DNA of 64,000 nucleotides from an uncultured Treponema sp. (GCA_934718065.1 CAKUZR010000001.1:62001-126000); one strand, 5' to 3'. Counted from the stretch's first letter, positions 1 through 8,893 are shown. Notes: generated by a model from the letters alone, not told the origin. Translations and numbers: made by a program.

Positions 1-81
1 CTTGAGCTCGGGCAGTTCGGAATAAAAAATCCGCTTTTCCACCCAAAATCCGTTTCCGAACTTTTTTGGGGCAGCCAATGA
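1..81 (+). CDS. C-terminal end of an upstream gene, cut by the window edge
   Basis: An open frame runs from base 1 to a TGA at 79-81 and encodes 26 residues ending in LFWGSQ. Its stop overlaps the ATG of the next gene (ATGA), which implies translational coupling. Because the next gene is an EcfT-like transporter subunit, this is probably the end of its ATP-binding partner (EcfA/CbiO type). That is inference from context only; no ATPase motif lies inside the window. Confidence 0.5.
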   Translation, partial: LELGQFGIKNPLFHPKSVSELFWGSQ

Positions 82-764
82 AAAAAAATCCTGCAATTTT
101 CAGCTACAGAAACGAAGATTCCGCCGTCCACAGAATTCCGTGCGGCATAAAACTCATTCTTATGCTTTTTGTGACTTTACGAACGTTCAGCAATTCAACG
201 TTCGGGTTTTCCGGAGAAAATTTTTCCCGCTTCATTCCGTGGATTCGGACTTCGTTTTATTTCCTTGCCGCAATAATTTTCTTTTTTCTTGCAAAAACGC
301 CTTTCAAAAGCCTGCTCCGCCTGAAATTTCTTCTTTGGATTGCAATTCTTTTTTCCTCCGTTTCAATTCTTTCAAAAAATTACAGCGCGCTTTTTTCAGA
401 TTTGCTTTACACTTTCAGATTTTTTGTAACGGCCTTGTTTTCCCTGGTCGTTTTTGAAACAACTTCACGGCTTCAAATAATGGAAACGCTTTGCGGTCTG
501 GAAAATAAAATCTGCAGAATAATTCCTTCATTCAAAAAACTGAATTTTGCAATGCTGATTTCAATTACAATCACTTTTATTCCGGCAATTTTTTCTGAAT
601 GGAACAAAATTTGCACCGCGGCGGCGGCCCGTTCAAAAATCAGCAGAAAGGGAAAAATCAAATTTTCGATAAGATCCGCAAGCGCGCAAATCACGGCTCT
701 TTTTCTGAATATGCTCCAGTACGCGGAAGAAGTCCGCCGCGCCGTAACAAATAGAATTTCCTAG
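78..764 (+). CDS. EcfT/CbiQ-like transmembrane subunit of an energy-coupling factor transporter
   Basis: This is a 228-residue membrane protein with several hydrophobic segments (about residues 20-45, 55-75, 80-100, 115-135 and 155-175). It ends in a basic cytoplasmic helix region carrying AAAARSKIS, which resembles the Ala-Arg-Gly/Ser coupling motifs that EcfT proteins use to contact the ATPases. EcfT joins the paired ATPases to a substrate-binding S component for vitamin or metal uptake. The ATG at 78 overlaps the stop of the upstream frame; a TTG at 66 is in frame but is less likely. The substrate cannot be told from this gene. Confidence 0.75.
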   Translation: MKKNPAIFSYRNEDSAVHRIPCGIKLILMLFVTLRTFSNSTFGFSGENFSRFIPWIRTSFYFLAAIIFFFLAKTPFKSLLRLKFLLWIAILFSSVSILSKNYSALFSDLLYTFRFFVTALFSLVVFETTSRLQIMETLCGLENKICRIIPSFKKLNFAMLISITITFIPAIFSEWNKICTAAAARSKISRKGKIKFSIRSASAQITALFLNMLQYAEEVRRAVTNRIS

Positions 765-786
765 CGAAAAACGTTATAATCAAATT
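752..786 (+). promoter_or_regulatory. Promoter of pyrF, predicted leaderless
   Basis: A perfect -10 box TATAAT lies at 775-780, only 6 bp before the pyrF ATG at 787. A weak -35 (TAGAAT, 752-757) sits 17 bp upstream. There is no Shine-Dalgarno sequence, so transcription would start at or next to the start codon. Confidence 0.55.
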
Positions 787-1716
787 ATGATTACAAAACA
801 TAATATGCAGATTTTACAGGAACTCGCCGCCGAACGAGGTCCTTTGTGCGTCGGATTGGACACAGATCCATCTTACATTCCAGAATCAGTTGTGAAAGCG
901 GTTGGCTCGCCGGAAGAAGCCGTTCTTGCCTACAACAAGGAAATCATCCGCCGGGTTGCCAGCGACAAAAGCGCATGCTGCTGCAAAGTTCAAATCGCTT
1001 ATTATGAGGCAATGGGCTTAAAAGGAATGAAAATTTATTCAGAAACCTTGAAAGCGGTTCGAGCCGCAGGACTCGTTGCAATCAGCGACATAAAACGTGG
1101 CGACATCGCCGCTACCGCAGACGCTTATGCCCGCGCGCATTTTTCCGGAGATTTTGAAACAGACATAATCACAATCAATCCGTACATGGGTTTTGACACT
1201 TTAAGACCATTCACAAATTACGCTGCCCCTGAAAAAGGCGGAAAAGGCGCATTTGTTCTTCTTTGCACTTCAAATCCGGGAATGACAGACATTGAGCACC
1301 AGGAACTAAAATCCGGCGGACTTCTTCTGGAACGAGTCGGAAATGAAATTGCAAACATCAACAACGAATTCAAATCAAATTACCAGAACCAGACTTGCGG
1401 TCCGATTGGCGCAGTTGTTGGCGCAACCCAGGAAAAAGACGCGCGAATTCTCCGCGACAAATATCCTGAAACATTCTTTTTGATTCCAGGGTACGGCGCA
1501 CAAGGCGGAGCAGCCAGAATCGCCGCAACATTGCTCGATAAATGCGGAGGAACCGTAAATTCCAGCCGAGGAATTCTTTGCGCATGGAAAAAAGATTCTG
1601 AACTCGCCGAAAAACGCGACGTAGGAACTTTGAGCTTAGCCGACATTGCCGATTCAGCCGCCAGAAACGCGCTTTTCAGCAAGAACGACCTTTTGAACGC
1701 CAAAGCGAATCTTTAG
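787..1716 (+). CDS. pyrF: Orotidine 5'-phosphate decarboxylase (type 2)
   Basis: This enzyme decarboxylates OMP to UMP, the last step of de novo UMP synthesis. The 309-residue length fits the longer type 2 family. The catalytic DxKxxD motif is visible as SDIKRGDIAAT near residue 100. The N-terminus carries GLDTDPSYIP, and phosphate-binding residues are expected in FLIPGYGAQGG near residues 237-247. The next pyrimidine gene, the PyrK-PyrD fusion, lies 2.4 kb downstream on the same strand, and carA and the carB halves are elsewhere in the window. No SD precedes the ATG, and a TATAAT lies 6 bp upstream. Confidence 0.93.
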   Translation: MITKHNMQILQELAAERGPLCVGLDTDPSYIPESVVKAVGSPEEAVLAYNKEIIRRVASDKSACCCKVQIAYYEAMGLKGMKIYSETLKAVRAAGLVAISDIKRGDIAATADAYARAHFSGDFETDIITINPYMGFDTLRPFTNYAAPEKGGKGAFVLLCTSNPGMTDIEHQELKSGGLLLERVGNEIANINNEFKSNYQNQTCGPIGAVVGATQEKDARILRDKYPETFFLIPGYGAQGGAARIAATLLDKCGGTVNSSRGILCAWKKDSELAEKRDVGTLSLADIADSAARNALFSKNDLLNAKANL

Positions 1717-1726
1717 AAAAAAAACG

Positions 1727-1746
1727 CCCCGCCAAAATCAGCGGGG
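1727..1746. terminator. GC-rich hairpin after pyrF
   Basis: CCCCGC (1727-1732) and GCGGGG (1741-1746) form a 6-bp stem with an 8-nt loop. An A-run lies on the pyrF side and there is no T-run on the far side, so on the plus strand it lacks the usual U-tract. It would be a canonical intrinsic terminator only for leftward transcripts. Confidence 0.45.
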
Positions 1747-1772
1747 ATAAAACACCCAAACAAAAACTGAAA

Positions 1773-4031
1773 ATGAAATTCCCAAGAAAAATGAAAAAAA
1801 CAAATATCCTGATGATTTCAATTCTTATGCTGGCAAAACTGAACCTTGCCGCGGAAACAGTTGTTCTTCCAATCAACGCAGAAGAAACAGGTTTTGACGC
1901 TCCCGTAGAAATTCCTTTTGAATGGAACGAGCAATGGTTCGGCGGAAATTCTCCGTCAGTTTATAACCACGGACTTGCAAAAATTGCCTGCGCGCTTTCA
2001 GAAGTTTCCTACGTGAACTTAAAAACCGATCCGGAGCTGAACCAGCTGAAAAACGTCTACAAAAAACTTGGCGTTCCGGAAAAAAACATGGAATTTCATT
2101 ACCAGCTTGACTACAAAGCTCCCGGCCTTGAAAAAGATCAGGCGGCTTTCAGCATTGCCTCAAAAGAAATAAACAGCGCAAAAGGCAAACGCACGCTGAT
2201 TTTTCTTACAATCCGGGGAACGCCTTATTCCGCGCCGGAATGGATTTCCAACGCAAATGTCGCCGACTCAACGCACGAATCAACATTGATTCACGAAGGA
2301 TTTTTCCGCACGCAGACATTAATTCAGAAAGCCTTGATTTACTATCTTCTGAAAAGAAAAATCGATCCGGACACAACTTATTTTCTAATCACCGGGCATA
2401 GCCGTGGCGCAGCACTTTCAAACCTGATTGGCGCACAGCTTGCCGACCAAGGCTATTTCAACACAGAAAATATCTACGTCTACACTTTTGCGGCTCCAAA
2501 TGTTTCCCAGCAGGAAAAAGTTTCCGACCCAAAATATAATTTCATCTGGAACATCATAAATCCGGAAGACATTGTTCCAACAGTTCCGCTGAAAATCTTA
2601 AACAAGAAAAAAGAATGGAACTACGGAAAATTCGGGCAGACAAAAGTTTTCGCCAGCTACTGGAACACAAATCCGGAAATTTACACGAACATTTTTATTC
2701 CGGAAATAAACAAATATTTTTCACAAATTATGCGCCGCGACTATTATCCTTTCAAAACCGGCACATACATTCCATCTCTTGTTACAAAAATTCTTTCAGA
2801 TTTGTATCCAACTGTAAACGACTATTACGACGCTCCAATCAGCCTTAGAACCCAAGGTGAAAAAATATTTTACAAAATTTATCCGGAAGAAACAGAAAAC
2901 GCGGAATCCGCTGAAATTCAAAATTCTTCCGAAAACACAGAAAACCTTGAACTTTCAGAAACAGAAGAATCAAAAAGTGAAAAAGAAACAAAAAAAGACC
3001 GCGGAATTTTTGCGGCAATCGGAAAATCAATCAACAAAGCCACCGGCGGATTCCTTGATTATTCAGAATTTGCGTTCTTCGACATGCACTGCTGCTCAAA
3101 CTACCTGAGCTGGCTTCTTGCGCTCAATGAAAACCAGGCATTCTCGGAAGAAAAAAGCAGCCGCCTTGTAATCCACGGAGCTTACGAATGTGCCGTTTTC
3201 GACCAACACGGAAATATGCTTTTAAAAATCGCGGACGGAATTCCAAAACTTAAAAGCATGAAAATTCCAATTCTCGCAGTTCCATTTCCAAGCGGAACAG
3301 TCATCGGATTTCCTTCAAGCCAAAGTTATTCAGTTGTAATCTACAAGGACAGCATTCTGCCAACGCCAATTCCTTTAAAAATCGAACATTACGACGCGGA
3401 AGGTTACATCACAGAAATCTGCCCGAAAAAATATGTCTATCCGCACAAAGGAATCGCGTACACATTTACAATTGGCGAAGAAACTCTTACGCAGGAAAAA
3501 ATTTCCGCCGTCAAAAACAATTCAAAAACCACAAAAACGCTTGTAAAAGCCGGAAAACTAAAGCAGCAAGATGTATTCCGCGTTCTGCCCGAAATTTCAG
3601 TGGACACAGACGGACTTTTTGAAGGCGGAATCCGCATCGGAAGCCGAAGAGTTCACGGCTCAGTTCTTACAGGACAGTCGTTAAGCGACCTTGGAAAATC
3701 AATCAACTTGAATTTTGGAATCGGCCACGAAGAAACATTAATCAGCAGAACGCTCTTAGATTTTTCCCTGAACGGAAAATTTCTGTGGGCTTTCTCAGAT
3801 ATTGAAAACGGCGACCACCGATTCAATTTTGTTCCAGAGGCGCGAATTTCACTTGAATTCAAACCGCTCCGCAGATTTTCTGCATTCGTTTCCGGCGTTT
3901 TTGACTGCCACATAGAAGGCTTCAACGATACTGCGTTCTACAACGAAGTCCGGGACAACAACATCGGCGCAATCACAATTTCTGACAGCGTGGATTTTCA
4001 TCCGTCAATCAGATTCGGCCTTCGCTTTTAA
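1773..4031 (+). CDS. Secreted class 3 lipase-like protein with a beta-rich C-terminal domain
   Basis: This 752-residue protein has an N-terminal signal peptide (hydrophobic stretch ILMISILMLAKLNLA, likely cleaved after LAA). It has an alpha/beta-hydrolase domain of the lipase class 3 type: strand TLIFLTIRGTPYS, then the nucleophile elbow GHSRGAA (Ser near residue 211), then PEDIVPTVPL supplying the probable Asp near residue 265. A Glu/Ser/Lys-rich low-complexity stretch lies around residues 370-405. The last ~140 residues alternate hydrophobic and polar residues and end in RFGLRF, as outer-membrane strands do. An alternative ATG at 1791 would give a shorter, more standard signal peptide. The substrate is unknown; lipid or acyl-ester hydrolysis at the cell surface is the best guess. 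Confidence 0.7.
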   Translation: MKFPRKMKKTNILMISILMLAKLNLAAETVVLPINAEETGFDAPVEIPFEWNEQWFGGNSPSVYNHGLAKIACALSEVSYVNLKTDPELNQLKNVYKKLGVPEKNMEFHYQLDYKAPGLEKDQAAFSIASKEINSAKGKRTLIFLTIRGTPYSAPEWISNANVADSTHESTLIHEGFFRTQTLIQKALIYYLLKRKIDPDTTYFLITGHSRGAALSNLIGAQLADQGYFNTENIYVYTFAAPNVSQQEKVSDPKYNFIWNIINPEDIVPTVPLKILNKKKEWNYGKFGQTKVFASYWNTNPEIYTNIFIPEINKYFSQIMRRDYYPFKTGTYIPSLVTKILSDLYPTVNDYYDAPISLRTQGEKIFYKIYPEETENAESAEIQNSSENTENLELSETEESKSEKETKKDRGIFAAIGKSINKATGGFLDYSEFAFFDMHCCSNYLSWLLALNENQAFSEEKSSRLVIHGAYECAVFDQHGNMLLKIADGIPKLKSMKIPILAVPFPSGTVIGFPSSQSYSVVIYKDSILPTPIPLKIEHYDAEGYITEICPKKYVYPHKGIAYTFTIGEETLTQEKISAVKNNSKTTKTLVKAGKLKQQDVFRVLPEISVDTDGLFEGGIRIGSRRVHGSVLTGQSLSDLGKSINLNFGIGHEETLISRTLLDFSLNGKFLWAFSDIENGDHRFNFVPEARISLEFKPLRRFSAFVSGVFDCHIEGFNDTAFYNEVRDNNIGAITISDSVDFHPSIRFGLRF

Positions 4032-4051
4032 AATTAAAACTTTTCCTTATA

Positions 4052-4080
4052 TTCAAGAAATATTATATTTGTAGTAAAAT
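4052..4080 (+). promoter_or_regulatory. Candidate promoter of the pyrK-pyrD fusion
   Basis: TTCAAG (4052-4057) and TAAAAT (4075-4080) are spaced by 17 bp. They are followed by a short leader with a purine-rich AAGGAAAAG before the ATG at 4109. This is pattern matching only. Confidence 0.35.
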
Positions 4081-4108
4081 ACAAAAAATTGAATTAAGGA
4101 AAAGAAAA

Positions 4109-5992
4109 ATGAAACAAATTACTGACTGCAACGGCATTCCATATCCTGTTTTTACAACTGGGACAACAGTTTCGTGCAAAAGTGTTTCCGGCGCAAAACC
4201 CGAAGGCTCTGTTTTTTGTCTTAAAATAAGCACAAACGGCGAAAACGCAAGAATTCCGCTTCCCGGCCAGTTTTTTATGCTTCGCTCCGAAAAAAGCCAG
4301 CAGCTTCTAGCCCGCCCGATAAGCGTTTTCCACGCAGAAAAAACATCCGGCGGCGCAGAAATTTCTTTCTTAATCCTGCTGAAAGGAAAAGGAACAAAAG
4401 AACTTTGCTCGCTCAAAAACGATGAAAAAATCCAGATTCTCGGGCCGCTCGGAAATATTTTCCCAAAACCTGCCGCTTCTGAATCCAGCACCGGCACAAC
4501 TGCAAACTCAAGCTCCAAACAGAAAGTTCTAATCGCCGGCGGAGGAATCGGAGTCGCTCCAGTTGCAAATTTCGCGGAATCGCTTCCAGAAAAATCCTAC
4601 GATTTTATCGCCTCGTTCAAAAGCGGCTCCTACGGCCTTGAAAATATCCACCCTGAAAATCTCACAATCACCACAGACGACGGCAGCGTTGGCATCCACG
4701 GAATGATAACCGCCGCAATCGACGCGGAAAAAATCAAGCAAGCCGGATATTCAGCCGTTTATGCGTGCGGCCCGGCCCCAATGTTAAATTACATCAAAAC
4801 AATTTCTGAAGCCGCCGGCGTGCAGTGCTGGCTCAGCATGGAATCCAGAATGGCGTGCGGTGTCGGCGTTTGCCTCGGCTGCGTAATCCCGACCACAAAA
4901 GGAAATCTCCGTTGCTGCAAAGACGGCCCAGTTTTCGACTCAAAAATTCTTTCATTTCCAAAGCCCGAACCATCAAGAATAAAAAATAATTTAAAGGGGG
5001 AAAGTCTCCCCCTCGGCGGCACTTCGTTGCCGCCTACCCTCTCTCCTAAGGGCTCCGCCCCTAAAACCCCGGATCTTTCCGTAAAAATCAACGGAATTCA
5101 GTTTCAAAATCCGCTGATTGGCTCTTCCGGAACATTCGGATTCGGCACAGAATACGCTCCAATTTTCGACGTAAACAAGCTCGGCGGAATCGCCTCAAAA
5201 GGCCTCACTTTAGAGCCGCGCCAGGGAAACTCCGGAATCCGCGTCTGGGAAACTCCAAGCGGCCTGATGAATTCAATCGGCTTGCAAAACCCTGGAATTC
5301 CGCATTTCATTGAACACGAGCTTCCAGAAATGCTAAAACTCAAGCCAGTAGCAATCGCAAATCTTTCCGGTTCAAGCCTGGAAACCTATGTCGAAGGCGC
5401 AAAACTTCTTGAAAAAACGGAAGTTCCAGTCATCGAGCTGAATATTTCATGCCCAAATGTAAGCGCAGGCGGCGCCGCATTCGGAATGAGCTGCTCTTCC
5501 GCAAGCACAGTTGTCAGCGCAGTCCGCTCCGTTACAAAAAAGCCTTTGTGGGTAAAATTAACTCCGCAGTCGCCGGAACTGAATCAAGTTGCCTTAGCCT
5601 GCATAAATTCCGGTGCGGACGCAATCAGCCTTTGCAATTCTTTCCAAGGAGTCGCAATCGATGTTGAAACAGGCCGCCCAGTTTTTGACAAAGTAAAAGC
5701 CGGATTCGGCGGTCCAGCTGTCCGTCCAATCGCAGTCCGCCTGATTTACGAGCTTTACGAGGCAATTCAATCTCTTCCAAAAGAAAAACAAGTTCCAATA
5801 ATCGCAATCGGCGGCATTGCAACCTGGTCAGATGTGATAGAATTTGTAATGGCAGGCGCAACCGCCGTGGAAGTCGGCACAAACACATTCGCAAATCCGC
5901 TCACAATGATTGAATGTATTGAAGGAATTTCTTCATATATGCAGCGGAAAGAAATTTCAACCCTGGAAGAAATCCGAGGAATCGCGCACTAA
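4109..5992 (+). CDS. pyrK-pyrD: Fused dihydroorotate dehydrogenase: electron-transfer subunit PyrK + catalytic subunit PyrD (class 1B)
   Basis: One 627-residue frame joins two normally separate subunits. Residues ~1-280 are PyrK: an FAD-binding domain (LLARPISVF), an NAD-binding region (VLIAGGGIGVAPVANF) and the [2Fe-2S] cysteines in CGVGVCLGC and LRCCKDG. Residues ~325-627 are PyrD: start INGIQFQNPLIGSSGTFGFG, catalytic Cys in NISCPN near residue 448, and FMN-binding IAIGGIATWSD. The enzyme oxidises dihydroorotate to orotate with NAD+. The linker (~residues 295-320) is encoded by a GC-rich palindromic insert. AAGGAAAAG precedes the ATG. No stop or frameshift interrupts the fusion. Confidence 0.92.
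   Translation: MKQITDCNGIPYPVFTTGTTVSCKSVSGAKPEGSVFCLKISTNGENARIPLPGQFFMLRSEKSQQLLARPISVFHAEKTSGGAEISFLILLKGKGTKELCSLKNDEKIQILGPLGNIFPKPAASESSTGTTANSSSKQKVLIAGGGIGVAPVANFAESLPEKSYDFIASFKSGSYGLENIHPENLTITTDDGSVGIHGMITAAIDAEKIKQAGYSAVYACGPAPMLNYIKTISEAAGVQCWLSMESRMACGVGVCLGCVIPTTKGNLRCCKDGPVFDSKILSFPKPEPSRIKNNLKGESLPLGGTSLPPTLSPKGSAPKTPDLSVKINGIQFQNPLIGSSGTFGFGTEYAPIFDVNKLGGIASKGLTLEPRQGNSGIRVWETPSGLMNSIGLQNPGIPHFIEHELPEMLKLKPVAIANLSGSSLETYVEGAKLLEKTEVPVIELNISCPNVSAGGAAFGMSCSSASTVVSAVRSVTKKPLWVKLTPQSPELNQVALACINSGADAISLCNSFQGVAIDVETGRPVFDKVKAGFGGPAVRPIAVRLIYELYEAIQSLPKEKQVPIIAIGGIATWSDVIEFVMAGATAVEVGTNTFANPLTMIECIEGISSYMQRKEISTLEEIRGIAH
4995..5062 (+). repeat. GC-rich palindromic element translated within the PyrK-PyrD linker
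   Basis: Three short hairpins stand in a row. AGGGGGA (4995-5001) pairs with TCCCCCT (5007-5013). GGCGGCA (5015-5021) pairs with TGCCGCC (5028-5034). A weaker one, AGGGC (49-53 of the 5000s), pairs with GCCCCT (5057-5062). The stretch is far more GC-rich than the surrounding gene. It is read in frame as a Gly/Ser/Pro/Leu-rich linker, much like rickettsial palindromic elements inserted in genes. Confidence 0.7.
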
Positions 5993-6016
5993 GAAGTTTC
6001 ACAGCAAAATGACATT

Positions 6017-6053
6017 TTTTTGCGAAAATGTCAAAATGACACTTTCGCAAAAA
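6017..6053. repeat. Long inverted repeat upstream of the RlmL-like gene
   Basis: TTTTTGCGAAAATGTCA (6017-6033) and TGACACTTTCGCAAAAA (6037-6053) are complementary over 17 bp with one mismatch, and the loop is AAA. It lies between the pyrD stop and the next gene. It could be a terminator without a clear U-tract, or an operator or mRNA-stability hairpin. Confidence 0.6.
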
Positions 6054-6077
6054 TTGTAAAAATGTTACATTTAGACT

Positions 6078-7253
6078 ATGAATACATTGGTCGCATTGTG
6101 TGCCGTTGGCGCAGAAAAAATTCTTGGAAACGAAATTAAACATCTTGGCTACAAATTAAAAGGCAACGCGCCTGGCCGGGTTATTTTTGAAGGCGACAAC
6201 AACGCCATGTTCAAAGCAAATCTCTGTCTTCGCACAGCAGACCGAATCTTCCTTCAGATGGCTTCATTTTCTGCAGAAGATTTCGATCAGCTTTTTGACG
6301 GCGTTTACAATATTCAGTGGCAGAATTTCTTTAAAAAAGACTCAAAAATCACAGTTGACAAAGTCCGCTGCTACAAAAGCAAGCTTAATTCTGAACACGC
6401 AATCCAGTCAATTGTTCAAAAAGCAATTTACCAGAAACTCACTGAAAAATTCAGAATGTCTTCAATGCCGGAAACAGGCAATGAATCAAATATTCGCGTT
6501 TATATGGACCAGAACATTGCAATGATTCTGCTGGATTTGTCGGGGCTCCCCCTGCACAAACGCGGCTACCGCGTAGACGGAGGAATTGCCCCTCTGCGAG
6601 AAACCGTTGCCGCCGTTCTTCTGCAGGAAATGATGTGGCGCAGAAAAACTCCGCTGCATGACCCGTTCTGCGGTTCCGGAACAATTGCAATCGAAGCCGC
6701 GCTTTACGCATACAACGTAGCTCCAGGATTCGGACGCAGATTCGCGCTGGAAACGCTGCCTTTCTACAACAAAGAACAGGCTGAAGAAATCCGCAGGCAG
6801 GAAGCTGAAAAAATTCGCACCGATGTTGAAGTCAGAATCACCGGCTCTGATATTTCACAGGAAGCCGTTGACCGCGCCAAAAAAAATGCCGAATACGCTT
6901 GCGTTATGGCGGGCCGCGCCTTGCAGTCAATCGGAAGCGACGCAAAAATAATTCGCCCAGATTTTGTTCAGGCAGATTTCGCCGAACTCAGCGCGCCTTA
7001 CGAATCTGGCCTGATTCTTTGCAATCCTCCTTACGGAGAACGCCTTGGAGACGAAGAGCAAGCCGCTGAGCTTTACAAAAAAATGTCAGTTTTATGGCAG
7101 AATTTCAAAGGCTGGGAATTTGGAATTATAACAAGCCACAAATCTTTCCAGGAAAATTTCGGACATTACGCAAACAGCCTGAAAGATATCAAAGCTGGAA
7201 ATTTGAACACAACATTTTACAGATATACAAACTATCTGCCAAAAACAAAATAA
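6078..7253 (+). CDS. THUMP-domain class I methyltransferase, RlmL/YpsC-like (23S rRNA guanine N2)
   Basis: The 391-residue protein has an N-terminal ferredoxin-like/THUMP region (residues ~1-155). The methyltransferase domain follows, with DPFCGSGTIAIEAA (SAM-binding motif I, ~residue 194), GSDIS and the catalytic NPPYGERLGDE (~residue 314). COG0116 members methylate a guanine of 23S rRNA at N2, but older annotation often calls them N6-adenine-specific DNA methylases. No SD precedes the ATG, and TACATT at 6066-6071 could be a -10 six bases upstream. Confidence 0.85.
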   Translation: MNTLVALCAVGAEKILGNEIKHLGYKLKGNAPGRVIFEGDNNAMFKANLCLRTADRIFLQMASFSAEDFDQLFDGVYNIQWQNFFKKDSKITVDKVRCYKSKLNSEHAIQSIVQKAIYQKLTEKFRMSSMPETGNESNIRVYMDQNIAMILLDLSGLPLHKRGYRVDGGIAPLRETVAAVLLQEMMWRRKTPLHDPFCGSGTIAIEAALYAYNVAPGFGRRFALETLPFYNKEQAEEIRRQEAEKIRTDVEVRITGSDISQEAVDRAKKNAEYACVMAGRALQSIGSDAKIIRPDFVQADFAELSAPYESGLILCNPPYGERLGDEEQAAELYKKMSVLWQNFKGWEFGIITSHKSFQENFGHYANSLKDIKAGNLNTTFYRYTNYLPKTK

Positions 7254-7300
7254 AATTCAGCGTAAGCAAAACTGCATAAACAAAGGAAAATCAAAAACCA

Positions 7301-7897
7301 ATGGCTACAGTTGTTGAACATGACAAAAGACGCGAAGAAATTCTTGAACGCTCGCTCGATGTTTTTATGGATGAAGGCTACGAAGATGTAACTTTCCAGA
7401 AAATCGCCGACCGCTGCGGAATTACTCGCACAACTTTGTATATTTATTTCAAAAACAAACGTGAAATTTTTCTGTTCAGCATAAAGCAGTTTCTTTCAAC
7501 GCTAGAAGAAGTTCTGATTAAAATTGCAACCGACACAACCATTTCAACTGAAAAAGTTCTAAAATCAATGCTGAAATTTATTCTGGAAAAATGCGAGGAA
7601 AACCGAAAACTTTTCGCCGTTCTTCTGCCGTATCTTGTGCAGCTTCAAAAATCCGGAATTGACACTGAAGAGCGGGTTTTGCGGCGAACAATACGCCTTC
7701 AGCACCTTTTGAACTGCGTAATCATCCGAGGAATCCGAGCCGGCGAATTCAAAAAAGTCAGCGTAAAATCCGCAAATATAATGCTTTATTCGCTTTTGGA
7801 ATCCGCAATTTTTAAAATTGCCGTTCTGAACTCAAAAGATATTTCCGACTGCTATGGCGCAGCCGAACTCGCAGTGAACGGACTTCTTGTAAACTAG
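7301..7897 (+). CDS. TetR/AcrR family transcriptional regulator
   Basis: A 198-residue protein with an N-terminal TetR helix-turn-helix. EEILERSLDVFMDEGYEDVT is followed by IADRCGITRTTLYIYF (recognition helix ~residues 36-52). The C-terminal helical domain is poorly conserved and would bind an unknown ligand. AAAGGA lies ~11 bp before the ATG. The stop codon overlaps by 3 bp the stop of the convergent lipoprotein gene. No obvious target gene is adjacent. Confidence 0.88.
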   Translation: MATVVEHDKRREEILERSLDVFMDEGYEDVTFQKIADRCGITRTTLYIYFKNKREIFLFSIKQFLSTLEEVLIKIATDTTISTEKVLKSMLKFILEKCEENRKLFAVLLPYLVQLQKSGIDTEERVLRRTIRLQHLLNCVIIRGIRAGEFKKVSVKSANIMLYSLLESAIFKIAVLNSKDISDCYGAAELAVNGLLVN

Positions 7898-8847
7898 TTT
7901 GAATAATCCGGTTTTGCATTAAAACCTAAATCAAAAAAATCAAGCGGTTTTTCAATTGCCGCGCGGTTTTCAGCAGCCTTTTTCTCTTCCGTCAGAACAT
8001 CTGAAAAATCATAGTTTTCATCATCGGAGGCAACCTGCTCAACCGTAAATTTTCCAGAATCATCAACGTCGCCTTTTACAGAAATTTCCACAGGCGCAGT
8101 CCACTGAACAATCGTATAACGCAGCGCGCTTGAAGAATCATCCGCCTTCTCATACTTTTTTGTTTCAAGCTGGCAAACAACGCCTTTCAGTTCAAGCGGC
8201 TTATTAAAAAATTTTGAAGTCAAAACCATCCGCAAGAAAATCGCAGAGGAATCCGTTGTATAAGCCGAACCGGCAGAAGCCAAATTGAAAATTGAAGAAA
8301 CATCGCCGTTGCTAAGCGCAAGTCCCAAACTGAATTTTGAAAAATCTCCGGAAGCCGGCAAGCCAATTGAACCATCCGTTCCTTCCGCATCAGAAACCAA
8401 CGAAAGCAAAGCTGTTTTTTTATCATACGAAAAATGACAGTTGTCAATCACAGGCCTTGGATCATCCGTAAAAACCGGCGTTGCCTGAGAAATTTTCACC
8501 GGATCAGACCATGCCGTAATTTTATAAGAGCCGTTCACCTTGAAGCGCGCGCAATACTGATATTCAACATCATTTACCGCGAGATTGTCTTCAAAAATAT
8601 AAGTCTGCATCTTGTTTTTTGAAGCAGGAATTATCTGTCCGATATTAAAAACGTCTTCTTTGTCTTTCCGGAAAATATTCACATATTCCATTCCGTCAGT
8701 ATAAGGAACAGAAACAATTATCGACTTTGCATCTGTGGATTCAGGAATTTTTACATCGATTATATAATTATTGTCATCTTGCTCTGAACAGGCGGCCAGC
8801 AAAAGTGAAAATACAAACGCAGAAAATAACTTCAAAATTCTTTTCAT
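7894..8847 (-). CDS. Lipoprotein of unknown function with a fibronectin-III-like segment
   Basis: This 317-residue protein has a lipoprotein signal peptide (MKRILKLFSAFVFSLLLAAC, lipobox LAAC, Cys 20). Residues ~30-125 look like a fibronectin type III-like beta sandwich (YVNIFRKDKED ... YQYCARFKVNG ... AWSDPVKI). The rest is beta-rich without a recognised family, with an acidic C-terminus. GGAGAGGG precedes the ATG. It begins 46 bp downstream of the debranching enzyme/pullulanase gene on the same strand, so it is probably co-transcribed and may act at the cell surface. Confidence 0.7.
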   Translation of the reverse strand: MKRILKLFSAFVFSLLLAACSEQDDNNYIIDVKIPESTDAKSIIVSVPYTDGMEYVNIFRKDKEDVFNIGQIIPASKNKMQTYIFEDNLAVNDVEYQYCARFKVNGSYKITAWSDPVKISQATPVFTDDPRPVIDNCHFSYDKKTALLSLVSDAEGTDGSIGLPASGDFSKFSLGLALSNGDVSSIFNLASAGSAYTTDSSAIFLRMVLTSKFFNKPLELKGVVCQLETKKYEKADDSSSALRYTIVQWTAPVEISVKGDVDDSGKFTVEQVASDDENYDFSDVLTEEKKAAENRAAIEKPLDFFDLGFNAKPDYSN

Positions 8848-8893
8848 AAAAAGCCCTCTCCGAATTTATCGGCGTTTTCAGCGGAATTCTTTA

